Part shown: positions 38,801 through 46,052 of the stretch, in pieces
How the letters are laid out: each line of letters opens with the position of its first letter
Position numbering within the stretch: position 1 is the first letter of the stretch
Source: a virus
IMG/VR virus record: IMGVR_UViG_3300025309_000015
Span: 1 to 59,082 of that record
Strand: one strand, 5' to 3'
Length of the DNA: 59,082 bases
The notes under the pieces: generated by a model
Databases searched by the model: none
Told to the model about the DNA's origin: nothing
The model's input: only the letters and a program-made list of their open reading frames with translations
Program-made: the position numbers and the translations under genes

Positions 38801-39730
38801 ATGTCAAAATTATGCTTATGTTGTTTTGTCGAAAAAGATTTTTCAGAATTCTATAAAATGAAGCAAGCAAAGGATGGCTACCATAATAAATGCAAGGAGT
38901 GTACCAAAAAGGGATTAAAAATAAGAACTATTGCATTAAAACAAGAATTTAAACTTTGCTCAAAATGTAAAAATACTTATAAAAGAACTAATGAAAATTT
39001 TTACAAAAGCATAAAGAACCCTGACGGTTTATCACGCTATTGCATTAAATGCGATAAAGAAGTTAAAAACAAATATAAACAAGAAAATAAAGACAAAGTT
39101 ATTGAAAGTTATAAAAAAACATATAGGAATACACTGGAAACACGTAAAGAATACCAAGAAAAGAACAAAGAAGAATTAAAAGAATATCATAAAAATTATG
39201 CACAAAAAAATAAAGAAGAATTAAAATCAAAATCTCAAATATATAGAGAGAAAAATAAAGAAAAAATAGCAGCAAGAAGAAGAAAATACTATTTGGAAAA
39301 TAAAGAACATATAATAGATAGAGTTAAAATTTATTATAGAAACAATAAAGAATCTGTACAAAAGTACAAAAGATTATACTTAATAAAAAACAATGATAAA
39401 CAAAAAGCCAAAAATAAAAAGTTTAGAATATTGTTTCCCGAAAGGTATAGGGCATATGCTAATAACTATACTTTAAGAAAGAAAAATGCTATGGGGAATT
39501 TTAGCAATAATGACATTAAAAATAAATTAATAAAACAAAACAACAAATGTTATTGGTGTAATTGCAAACTTGATAATAAATACCAAATTGATCATATTGT
39601 GCCACTTTCCAAAGGTGGAACGAATTATCTTGAAAATATTGCTATTACTTGCATTTCTTGTAATGCTTCAAAATCTGATAAAATGCCAGATGAATGGGAA
39701 CGTTATTTAAAAAATGTTGTCATTCGTTAA
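38801..39730 (+). CDS. HNH endonuclease with zinc-ribbon N-terminus
   Basis: This encodes 309 aa. The N-terminal 80 residues hold two ribbon-like modules (LCLCCFVEKDFSEFYKMKQ, CKECTKK; LCSKCKNTY, YCIKCDKE). The middle is a repetitive lysine- and asparagine-rich coiled coil (KNKEELKEYHKNYAQKNKEE and similar). The C-terminus is an HNH core (CYWCNCKLDNKYQIDHIVPL, SKGGTN, CISCNASKSD). AAAGGAGG is 10 bases upstream. It lies between an intact gene and a displaced fragment of a similar gene. Confidence 0.85.
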   Translation: MSKLCLCCFVEKDFSEFYKMKQAKDGYHNKCKECTKKGLKIRTIALKQEFKLCSKCKNTYKRTNENFYKSIKNPDGLSRYCIKCDKEVKNKYKQENKDKVIESYKKTYRNTLETRKEYQEKNKEELKEYHKNYAQKNKEELKSKSQIYREKNKEKIAARRRKYYLENKEHIIDRVKIYYRNNKESVQKYKRLYLIKNNDKQKAKNKKFRILFPERYRAYANNYTLRKKNAMGNFSNNDIKNKLIKQNNKCYWCNCKLDNKYQIDHIVPLSKGGTNYLENIAITCISCNASKSDKMPDEWERYLKNVVIR

Positions 39731-39871
39731 TATGGACAAGCTACAGGAAAACAAGCTAAATCTGTTTTGATAGTTGAGAGTCCTGAAGAACAAAAATTTA
39801 TTGATCGAGTTTTACAGGTTGTTAAATTTTATAATTTACCGGTTATTATAGAAGTTTATAAAGCCTATTAA
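39731..39871 (+). pseudogene. Displaced C-terminal fragment of the secreted nuclease-like gene
   Basis: Directly after the HNH stop, in the same frame, 46 codons read YGQATGKQAKSVLIVESPEE and on to TAA at 39869-39871. They align to the C-terminus of the intact protein (YYSLITGKKPAIATIIENP): Y, TGK, I-x-E and P are shared and the predicted strand-helix-strand layout is the same. There is no start codon or ribosome site, so it is not expressed alone. Confidence 0.6.
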
Positions 39872-40011
39872 AGATTAAACCCTTAACTCTTAATGAATTA
39901 TTTTCTATTAAAGTTTACTCGAGTTATCTTTAATCTCTATAGTATCACTTTCGACTCATATTCGTATCATTTTTAGTATCAGGTAGTTTTTATTATCGAA
40001 TCATCAAAACT

Positions 40012-40872
40012 TTAATTTACGGGCTTTGTACGCTCGGAAAATAAGGTTTTAAACATATCTTTTGGTGGTGGTGATACTAAAAACTTATCAACTTTCGATT
40101 TTTCCTGAAATTCCCTAATTTTTTTCATACGAGCATTATAATAAATATCAATTTTTTCTTGCTTATAGTAAGGTTCTTTAGTGTTTATAACCTGTATTTC
40201 TGAATCATTGAGCATAATAAATTTTTCAAGATTTTCTTTCTGGAAATTTGTTAAAGATGTTCTATTAAGCTTAATCTTGCATAAATGCTCTTTATCTGAT
40301 TCTGAAAGTTTTGAAACTTCTTCAGAATACAAAACCGTATTTGTTTTGCTCAGATCCATTAAATTTTTAAAAGAAAAATTGTTATTTTGTTTAATTATTT
40401 GTTTAGTTTCTTGTTCAGGTACAAAATTTCTGCCTGTATTATACTTTATATCAGTGTTTATACCTGATGCATTTAATGAAGATACTTCATATTTTTGTGC
40501 AGATATTTCATTTTTTAATGAAGATTCTTCATTCTGATTGCAAAAATTTTTGAGATCCAGTAGTTCATAAAATTTCTTAGTAAAATAAATCTTTTTATCT
40601 GTTCGCATAATTAAACCAGAAGAAACAGAAAGTTGTTTTATTCCGTCCTTGATCTGTCTGATTGAATAACCTGTACAAGCAGCAAGTTTTTCTTCACCCG
40701 GGAAAGAATAACCTAATTTTGGATTATACATACTGGATAAAGTTAAAAGAATCATTCTCGATACTGGTTTTAAACCAATTTTTGAAAATAAATCTGTTTT
40801 AATAATTGCGTTTGATAACTCATAGCTTTTAACGTTGACTTGCAACGCTTCTGTTGATGCCGTTTTGTGCAT
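40012..40872 (-). CDS. Plasmid-type replication protein, HTH_36 class
   Basis: This encodes 286 aa. Residues 25-90 (LKPVSRMILLTLSSMYNPKL, GYSFPGEEKLAACTGYSIRQ, IKDGIKQLS) are the winged-helix HTH_36 domain found in plasmid and phage replication initiators. The rest is charged and helical. A perfect inverted repeat and promoter lie just upstream (40913-40981). It could initiate replication of an extrachromosomal prophage. An alternative is a transcription regulator. Confidence 0.6.
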   Translation of the reverse strand: MHKTASTEALQVNVKSYELSNAIIKTDLFSKIGLKPVSRMILLTLSSMYNPKLGYSFPGEEKLAACTGYSIRQIKDGIKQLSVSSGLIMRTDKKIYFTKKFYELLDLKNFCNQNEESSLKNEISAQKYEVSSLNASGINTDIKYNTGRNFVPEQETKQIIKQNNNFSFKNLMDLSKTNTVLYSEEVSKLSESDKEHLCKIKLNRTSLTNFQKENLEKFIMLNDSEIQVINTKEPYYKQEKIDIYYNARMKKIREFQEKSKVDKFLVSPPPKDMFKTLFSERTKPVN

Positions 40873-40912
40873 TTTCCTTAAATTCCTCCAAAAATATTTG
40901 CATACGAAACTC

Positions 40913-40940
40913 TTGCACTTTTCCGGGAAGGCTGTATAAT
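40913..40940 (+). promoter_or_regulatory. Promoter divergent from the replication gene
   Basis: TTGCAC (40913-40918) and TATAAT (40935-40940) are 16 bases apart, a near-consensus promoter pointing right, away from the replication gene. The left arm of the inverted repeat lies in the spacer, so a bound repressor would block it. Confidence 0.65.
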
Positions 40941-40981
40941 AATAATTGAAAGTTTTTAATGGTACTTTTTCCTTCCCGGAA
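40921..40981. repeat. 11-bp perfect inverted repeat
   Basis: TTCCGGGAAGG (40921-40931) and CCTTCCCGGAA (40971-40981) are perfect complements across 39 AT-rich bases. Each arm is itself nearly palindromic (TTCCGGGAA, TTCCCGGAA). It could be an operator pair, an initiator-binding pair or a long-loop hairpin in an antisense RNA. Confidence 0.65.
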
Positions 40982-41102
40982 TCAGTACCTTATTTATTTG
41001 TTTAATAATTATCATGAATTATAACTTGTGGTAAAATTATGTCAATAGTATGTTTTATAACCTGTTCAAAAGTTTTAAACTAAGTTTTGGAAGAGTTGGG
41101 GA

Positions 41103-41177
41103 ATGAGTGTAAAAGCTCGCTACAAAAGAGTTTTAACAATTCTTATTAATTTTATTAAAAACTTAATTCCAGAATAA
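41103..41177 (+). CDS. Possible 24-aa peptide
   Basis: ATG 41103 opens 24 codons (MSVKARYKRVLTILINFIKN then LIPE), a basic start with a hydrophobic middle. GGGG lies close before the ATG. Such peptides can be type I toxins or leader peptides, but chance cannot be excluded. Confidence 0.3.
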   Translation: MSVKARYKRVLTILINFIKNLIPE

Positions 41178-41206
41178 AAAACAAAACGAAAAGAGGAAGT
41201 TTCAGA

Positions 41207-41866
41207 ATGAATTTAGTACCAGTTCCACAACTTGAAAAAGAAGGGAAAATTCGCACATCAGCAGAATATTTAAGGCGAATATGCAAAGAAGTTGATGAGT
41301 CAGAGCATGGAAAACATGGAGTAAAAAAGAGTTCTGTAAGAAAAGAACCAGTTTCGGAAGGTTCTAAAAAAACACATTGGCTTGTAGATATTAATGATCC
41401 AGGGATTAAAGATCTTTTAATTTCGGAACAAATAAAAGAAGTTTTGGAAGAAGAAATTCATGATGTGGAATTTTTTGAGGAACAAAATGTTAAAGTTCCG
41501 CAACAAAAACAAAACAAAGATGCTTTAATTCTGGAACTAAATGATAGATGTATTAATTTAGCAGGACAAGCAGGGCAAGTTAAGCTCTTAACTGATTCAG
41601 AACAAAGAACAAGGGAAGAGTATTTTAAGTTAGTGCAAGAAAATGCTGTTTTAAAAGCAAAAGAACCAGTTCTGAAATCCTACATAATATCTATAGTTGC
41701 ATTAGCAATAATTTCAACTATAAGCGTTCCCGCAGCAATAGTTTTTTATAACAAACCACCTAAAGAAATAATCAAAACTGAAACTATTGAAAAACCAGTT
41801 GAAAAGATTGTTTACAAAGATAAACAGCCAGTTAATAATAAACCGGCTGTTAAAAAGGATAAATAA
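41207..41866 (+). CDS. Membrane-anchored protein next to replication gene
   Basis: This encodes 219 aa. The N-terminus (KIRTSAEYLRRICKEVDESE, then THWLVDINDPGIKDLL) looks like a winged helix-turn-helix. A coiled coil follows (residues 100-150) and a membrane span near residues 157-181 (IISIVALAIISTISVPAAIV). The C-terminus is proline- and lysine-rich. AGAGGA precedes the ATG. A DNA-binding membrane protein could anchor or partition an extrachromosomal phage. Function inferred. Confidence 0.55.
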   Translation: MNLVPVPQLEKEGKIRTSAEYLRRICKEVDESEHGKHGVKKSSVRKEPVSEGSKKTHWLVDINDPGIKDLLISEQIKEVLEEEIHDVEFFEEQNVKVPQQKQNKDALILELNDRCINLAGQAGQVKLLTDSEQRTREEYFKLVQENAVLKAKEPVLKSYIISIVALAIISTISVPAAIVFYNKPPKEIIKTETIEKPVEKIVYKDKQPVNNKPAVKKDK

Positions 41867-41875
41867 TAAAAAATT

Positions 41876-42355
41876 TTAAACTTTTTCTTTTTTCTTAACT
41901 TTTTCCTCTTTTTCTTTAAACTCTTTTTCTCTTAAAGCAGCATGAAATAGTTCTAATAGCCTACGTTCGTTAAAATCTATAATGTCAGCTCTTTTTATAG
42001 GTTTATTTAAATTATTTGTTTCTCTATCCAATTTCTCTTTAAGAGCTTCAATCACAACACTATTCATGTTTGTTTCGTGATCTTGAACATAAATAAAAGC
42101 AGCTCTATGTAGTTCTTCAGGGATTCTTACATTGAAACCACCCTTAAAGGACTTTTCTGGTTCGACCCCTTTTATTCTGCAATATTCAAGATGTTCGTCT
42201 ACAGCTTCATGAAAATCCTGCTTTAATTCTTGGATGGTTTGCCCTTCGTAAGAAAGCAAGCCTCTTATGCCCTGTACTTTACCAAAAAGGCAATCGTCTT
42301 CTTCACTATATTCTACTGATCCTAGATAACCCTTGTATTCCATTAAATTTTTCAT
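41876..42355 (-). CDS. hicB: HicB antitoxin
   Basis: This encodes 159 aa. Residues 1-60 (YKGYLGSVEYSEEDDCLFGK, VQGIRGLLSYEGQTIQELKQ, DFHEAVDEHLEYCRI) are the HicB RNase H-like fold, and residues 65-115 (GGFNVRIPEELHRAAFIYVQ) an RHH DNA-binding domain. A lysine-rich tail follows. It overlaps the toxin gene by 4 bases. It neutralises HicA and represses the operon from the sites at 42622-42678. Confidence 0.85.
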   Translation of the reverse strand: MKNLMEYKGYLGSVEYSEEDDCLFGKVQGIRGLLSYEGQTIQELKQDFHEAVDEHLEYCRIKGVEPEKSFKGGFNVRIPEELHRAAFIYVQDHETNMNSVVIEALKEKLDRETNNLNKPIKRADIIDFNERRLLELFHAALREKEFKEKEEKVKKKEKV

Positions 42356-42606
42356 AGTAGGTTTTCTCCTTCTAATATTTCAATGACCTGTTTGATGTAG
42401 CAAGGTTTAACTATACCCGGATTGTGTGGCTCGTGTAATGTTATTGGAACTCCGTTTTTATTTATAAACCTTCTTCTTGAGCCTCCTGTTATGCCTGTTT
42501 TTTCTGATTCAAATCCAAAGATAGATAAAAATACAACTAATTCATCCCAAGTTAAATCTTTTGGAATACTTAAAAACCTTTTTATTAGCTTATCTCGCTT
42601 AGTCAT
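42352..42606 (-). CDS. hicA: HicA toxin
   Basis: This encodes 84 aa, the typical HicA size, with LIKRFLSIPKDLTWDELVVF, GITGGSRRRFINKNGVPITL, HEPHNPGIVKPCYIKQVIEI. HicA is a dsRBD-like mRNA interferase; its conserved histidine normally lies in a G-S-H segment, which reads GGSRRRF here, so the active residue may have shifted or been lost. The toxin-first order and HicB overlap are standard. Confidence 0.85.
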   Translation of the reverse strand: MTKRDKLIKRFLSIPKDLTWDELVVFLSIFGFESEKTGITGGSRRRFINKNGVPITLHEPHNPGIVKPCYIKQVIEILEGENLL

Positions 42607-42621
42607 TTATTAAACCTTTGT

Positions 42622-42678
42622 AACTAACTTTAGTTATATCTTACCATATTATTATATAAATCGCAACTATTTTTAGTT
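42622..42678 (-). promoter_or_regulatory. hicAB promoter with two operators
   Basis: On the minus strand, TTGCGA (42666-42661) and TAAGAT (42643-42638) are 17 bases apart. Palindromes AACTATTTTTAGTT (42665-42678) and AACTAACTTTAGTT (42622-42635) flank the promoter and are alike (AACTA...TAGTT), fitting binding of the HicB RHH domain and autoregulation. Confidence 0.7.
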
Positions 42679-42731
42679 ATATTTTTAAGAAATTTTTAAA
42701 ATACGGCTTTGTAGAGTGGCTGAAATTGATT

Positions 42732-42917
42732 TTATTTTATGTCCATTAGGTAGGCATCTGTTTTGCAAACCGGACAAGCATCCATAAAATCGTTGGTTTT
42801 TTTGTCAATCATTTTCTCCAAATCGTCCTCATTGTATGCGTTATAACAGTTATTACATCTAATGCTGTATGAAGACATATCCATTTCTTTCAGTGCTTCT
42901 TTACGTAAATCTATCAA
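42732..42917 (-). CDS. Zinc-ribbon protein (61 aa)
   Basis: This encodes 61 aa with IRCNNC and CPVC, one zinc ribbon. It overlaps the next upstream gene by 4 bases. Unknown function. Confidence 0.65.
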   Translation of the reverse strand: MIDLRKEALKEMDMSSYSIRCNNCYNAYNEDDLEKMIDKKTNDFMDACPVCKTDAYLMDIK

Positions 42918-43240
42918 AATACTTCTCCTTTTCGCTTAAGTAACTCTTTTCTGCTTTGCAAAGATTTTAATTCTATTGCTAAATATTTCTTATTCTTTTG
43001 ATTCAGGGATTCTCTGTAATAGTCAGCATTAACAAACAATTCAGTTTCTTCTGCCAAGTCAAAACAAGCCTGAATTAAAACATTTTTTGGTAATTCCATG
43101 TATTCTTGGCATATTTCACAACCCCCTGAAAAACCGCCATTTTTATTCATAAAATTTCTTCCTTCTTTGTTTTCTGCTTCAACTTCGAATTCATACGAAA
43201 TAGTGCTTTCAATTTCAACTTTAAATTTTTTATTTTTCAT
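42914..43240 (-). CDS. Hypothetical protein (108 aa)
   Basis: This encodes 108 aa. A strand-rich N-terminus (FKVEIESTISYEFEVEAENK), then a CEICQ motif and helices. No family recognised. Part of a small leftward operon of accessory genes. Confidence 0.55.
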   Translation of the reverse strand: MKNKKFKVEIESTISYEFEVEAENKEGRNFMNKNGGFSGGCEICQEYMELPKNVLIQACFDLAEETELFVNADYYRESLNQKNKKYLAIELKSLQSRKELLKRKGEVF

Positions 43241-43289
43241 GTTTATAACCTTTCGTTTGAGATAATTTACAACCTTATTTACGAGCTTT

Positions 43290-43973
43290 TTAATATTTTA
43301 TATAGTTTGATGTGTTTCTGTCCTTAAAATTTGATTTCAGCCTTTGTGTCCATTCTGGAATTGATTTATTTTCTTTAGTTATTTAATTCTTTATCCAGTT
43401 TTTTAAATGTTGTTCCATAGCAATTTCATTTAATTTTTTAATTTCTTTATCCTGATGCTGATTTTCTATTTTTGTAATTTCCTTGATCTCTAATTCATTG
43501 AACCATTCATAAACTTTATAATCGGGAAGCCTTTCCTTAGCTTCTTTTTTTGTTTTGAAAGATTCGTTTATTCTATTTCCTCTCGCAATTACATAAAACG
43601 GTTCTACGAGTTCAAGGGAATATTCCTCTTTTAAGGTGCAATCAGCTTCATACTTCCAACCCTCATATTTAGATGCGGTCATAACGTGGTTAAAATCCTT
43701 GTCATTATAGTATTGACAGTAATATCGATTGTTCTCAACACATTTGAAAATATGTAAGCTGTTGTATTCAGTTAGAAATTTAACCGAAATTTTATTCATC
43801 TTAGAAATTTTAAAAAATTCTGTATCTACTTCACCGATTGCCTTAAAAGCAACTTTGCATTTTTCAAAATGAGAATATTCGAAATTTGCGTTGCAAATAA
43901 TTTTTATCGCTTGCTCTTCGGTTATTTTTCTTGACTCATTAGTTTCTTTGTCTGTATATAAATAACTTTTCAA
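43290..43973 (-). CDS. Hypothetical protein interrupted by or ending at an in-frame TAA
   Basis: The main frame (43383-43973) encodes 196 aa, mixed alpha/beta (KSYLYTDKETNESRKITEEQ, NNRYYCQYYNDKDFNHVMTA), and ends in NWIKN and TAA (43385-43383). The same frame then stays open for 30 codons (ITKENKSIPEWTQRLKSNFK and on) to TAA at 43292-43290. The extension has W, R and K in a natural-looking helix, so the TAA may be a recent nonsense mutation. The extension itself has no start codon. Confidence 0.5.
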
Positions 43974-44029
43974 AAATATTCTCCTTCTCTGCTTTCAAAG
44001 CTCAACTACAAGCTTTGAAGTCAAAGAAG

Positions 44030-44434
44030 CTAAGAAGCTTCTTTTTCGACTAATTTATGACCTTGATGTTTTATATTTGTAAGCCATTGATTAAGAAATG
44101 AATTTAATTCTTTTTTGAGTTTTGGATAAACTTTGCCCGGCTCTGGATAAACAACTTGATAAACACCCATATAATCGTTTTGAAAAGTAAGCGCTTCAAT
44201 CATTTTCATTTCTCTATGAATCCTTATTTCCATATCGGGATCAGCCATACAATCACCGTTTTGTTTCCCATAATGAGATAAAGCAAGTTTGCAATCACCG
44301 ATTTTTTCGATGTTCAGATCCATATAACCTTCAGCTTTTAACTTGTAAGAAGTTACCGGGCCGGAAAGAAAATTTTCAATTCCCCCAGGAATGATTTTGT
44401 CTAATTTTTTATAATTTGATTCGTAAATGCTCAT
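44030..44434 (-). CDS. DUF6908-like protein
   Basis: This encodes 134 aa. MDLNIEKIGDCKLALSHYGK, QNGDCMADPDMEIRIHREMK and ALTFQNDYMGVYQVVYPEPG follow the order of the DUF6908 family common on plasmids and phages (L-S-H-Y, G-D-x-M-x-D-P, Q-N-D-x-x-G-x-Y-Q). Function not established. It supports plasmid-like ancestry of this block. Confidence 0.6.
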   Translation of the reverse strand: MSIYESNYKKLDKIIPGGIENFLSGPVTSYKLKAEGYMDLNIEKIGDCKLALSHYGKQNGDCMADPDMEIRIHREMKMIEALTFQNDYMGVYQVVYPEPGKVYPKLKKELNSFLNQWLTNIKHQGHKLVEKEAS

Positions 44435-44457
44435 ATAAGTTCCTTTCTTGTTATTAA

Positions 44458-44667
44458 TTAACCTTTTAATTCCTGATAAACTTTTTCACAAAGTTGTTTT
44501 CTTATAATTTGGCTTCTGCGTGTATTACCTTCTCTTATTTCTGTTAAAAAAGATTGTTCTTGGTTGTAAGCCATTGTAACTGCTACTTCAAAATCAAAAC
44601 CTTGTTTTAATAACTCAGGAACTCTACTTAAAAAAGAGTTTTTTATAAGTTTTTTTATATCTTTCAT
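44458..44667 (-). CDS. Hypothetical protein (69 aa)
   Basis: This encodes a 69-aa basic helical protein (KKLIKNSFLSRVPELLKQGF, NTRRSQIIRKQLCEKVYQEL). First gene of the accessory leftward unit. No family recognised. Confidence 0.55.
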   Translation of the reverse strand: MKDIKKLIKNSFLSRVPELLKQGFDFEVAVTMAYNQEQSFLTEIREGNTRRSQIIRKQLCEKVYQELKG

Positions 44668-44831
44668 TTTGTCTTAAACCTTTACTATTACTAACTTTAT
44701 GGTGTTTGTTTGTTTTAATAATCTTATCTTAACTTATTACTAGCGTTTGTCAAGGGTTAAACCCAATAATATTGCAGAAAGTTCATAATTAAGGATGTTC
44801 AAAACTAATATATATCTATAATGTAAGCAAT

Positions 44832-44863
44832 AAAAAACCCCTAATAATTTAATACTAGGGGTT
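44832..44863 (-). terminator. Terminator at the end of the late lysis genes
   Basis: The minus-strand RNA has AACCCCTA pairing with TAGGGGTT (44836-44843 and 44856-44863) and then a T tract (TTTTTTATT). It lies 28 bases after the stop of the DUF1353 gene and probably ends the whole leftward late transcript. Confidence 0.85.
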
Positions 44864-44890
44864 GTGAAGAGTTAGAAAGGAGGTTCATTT

Positions 44891-45334
44891 TTACCAGTTT
44901 TGAAATCTTTGGTAATTATCTACTGCTACGAACATTAAATTAGCTTTTAGTTTCGATACTCCGCAAGATAAAAGCAATTCCTTTAATACAAGACTCGATA
45001 AATACCTGTTATTGTCGATAAGTTTTTTATTATTACAAAGCAAATCATGAACCATTGAGGCTAAAAGAAAATGATTGTCTTCTTTTGAGCCTATAAGCAT
45101 CCAGAAAAGCGAGGGAATCGAAGTGCCATCCCATTTAAATCCTGCCTCAAAATTGAGAGTATAAAGCCTTTTTTTGTAATAAACATTAATCCTGACTTTA
45201 TTATCAAGTTTAAAAGGAAAATCCTCTTTATCCGTTTTAAGTGCTGGAGGGTCTTCCGGCATTATCATCCTTGCTCGTGTTTTTGGAGTGTCAGAGCAAT
45301 AAATCTGCAAATCTTTTGTATTAACTAAAAACAT
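44891..45334 (-). CDS. DUF1353 protein
   Basis: This encodes 147 aa. FEAGFKWDGTSIPSLFWMLI, GSKEDNHFLLASMVHDLLC is the DUF1353 signature (F-x-W-D-G-x-S-I-P...H-D). The family is common in phage lysis and tail modules, and its role is unknown, possibly an accessory lysis protein. It is the last late gene before the terminator. Confidence 0.8.
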   Translation of the reverse strand: MFLVNTKDLQIYCSDTPKTRARMIMPEDPPALKTDKEDFPFKLDNKVRINVYYKKRLYTLNFEAGFKWDGTSIPSLFWMLIGSKEDNHFLLASMVHDLLCNNKKLIDNNRYLSSLVLKELLLSCGVSKLKANLMFVAVDNYQRFQNW

Positions 45335-45335
45335 C

Positions 45336-45767
45336 TTATGCCGCCTTTAATTTTTCTAACGGAAAATATTTGCCCGGACACGCAGTTGCGAATTTTTCTC
45401 TATGTCCTACTGTTTTAGTATTTTTAAATCCTTCTCTGATCAGCTTTATAAGTTTTTTACCTGCTTCGAATTGGACCAAAGGCATTATCATCTCTCTGTC
45501 ATAATTACCCTCAAAACAAATCCCGATACTTATAGAGTTGAAATCAGGACAATGAGCGCCGATCATATTTATAGGTCTGCCTCTATAAATAGAACCGTCT
45601 TTTTTGACATAAAAATGGTATCCACAGCCAGCCCATTTTCGGTTTAAGTGTTCTTGATGAATCGAATTAATATCACCATCGCCAGCTCTATGATGTAAAA
45701 TTATATATTCAGTTTTTTTTCTTGGGGTTAAGGCTTTGAATTTTAGTTTTATATCAATAATATTCAT
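45336..45767 (-). CDS. N-acetylmuramoyl-L-alanine amidase (endolysin)
   Basis: This encodes 143 aa, an Amidase_2 domain. YIILHHRAGDGDINSIHQEH, KWAGCGYHFYVKKDGSIYRG, TVGHREKFATACPGKYFPL contain the zinc ligands (first His of LHH, His of GHR, Cys of ACPGK) and the catalytic region. It cleaves the bond between sugar and peptide in peptidoglycan at lysis. No signal peptide, so a holin must release it. Cognate holin candidate directly upstream. Confidence 0.9.
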   Translation of the reverse strand: MNIIDIKLKFKALTPRKKTEYIILHHRAGDGDINSIHQEHLNRKWAGCGYHFYVKKDGSIYRGRPINMIGAHCPDFNSISIGICFEGNYDREMIMPLVQFEAGKKLIKLIREGFKNTKTVGHREKFATACPGKYFPLEKLKAA

Positions 45768-45780
45768 TTTTAACCACCTT

Positions 45781-45999
45781 TTATTTATTTGAGGCTTTAG
45801 CTTTTAGCCAAATAATATCACCAGTATTTTGAACGATCTGCTTACCCTGTTCTATAAGACCATATTTATTTTCTTTAATATCGTCTTTCATATAGGCAAG
45901 ATCATTTCTAATGACTGTTACGCTTATAATCGCTGTACACAATCCACATATTGCACCCGAAACAATAATTGAAATTATTTGTTTATAGATTTCATTCAT
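45781..45999 (-). CDS. Holin-like membrane protein
   Basis: This encodes 72 aa from ATG 45999 (a start at 46014 adds 5). One membrane span (IISIIVSGAICGLCTAIISV) followed by a charged helix (DLAYMKDDIKENKYGLIEQG). The layout, with membrane segment and amphipathic cytosolic tail, fits small phage holin or XhlA-like proteins; position before amidase supports it. Confidence 0.6.
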   Translation of the reverse strand: MNEIYKQIISIIVSGAICGLCTAIISVTVIRNDLAYMKDDIKENKYGLIEQGKQIVQNTGDIIWLKAKASNK

Positions 46000-46052
46000 A
46001 ATTAAAGCCCCCATTCGGAGGCTGATTGTATTTTATTCAACTTCAAACCCTC

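Larger units (their letters stand above)
40873..41102. other. Possible replication control region
   Basis: No protein gene was seen. It holds the promoter and 11-bp inverted repeat described below and GGTAC/GTACC (40961-40965 with 40985-40989). Such layouts occur at plasmid replication control loci. Confidence 0.5.

Noticed and set aside
38711-39730. HEARO/IscB-type omega RNA system
   Set aside because: The HNH protein has zinc ribbons and a coiled coil but no RuvC or PLMP motifs, so it is not IscB or IsrB.
38697-39731. Group I intron with the HNH gene inside
   Set aside because: The upstream gene is complete with its own stop, no P7/P3 core was found, and only three bases separate the HNH stop from the fragment. 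The duplicated gene end fits displacement better.
16513-43385. Reassigned TAA codon in this phage
   Set aside because: Most genes end in TAA followed by close downstream starts, so TAA is a normal stop; only two cases look like readthrough.
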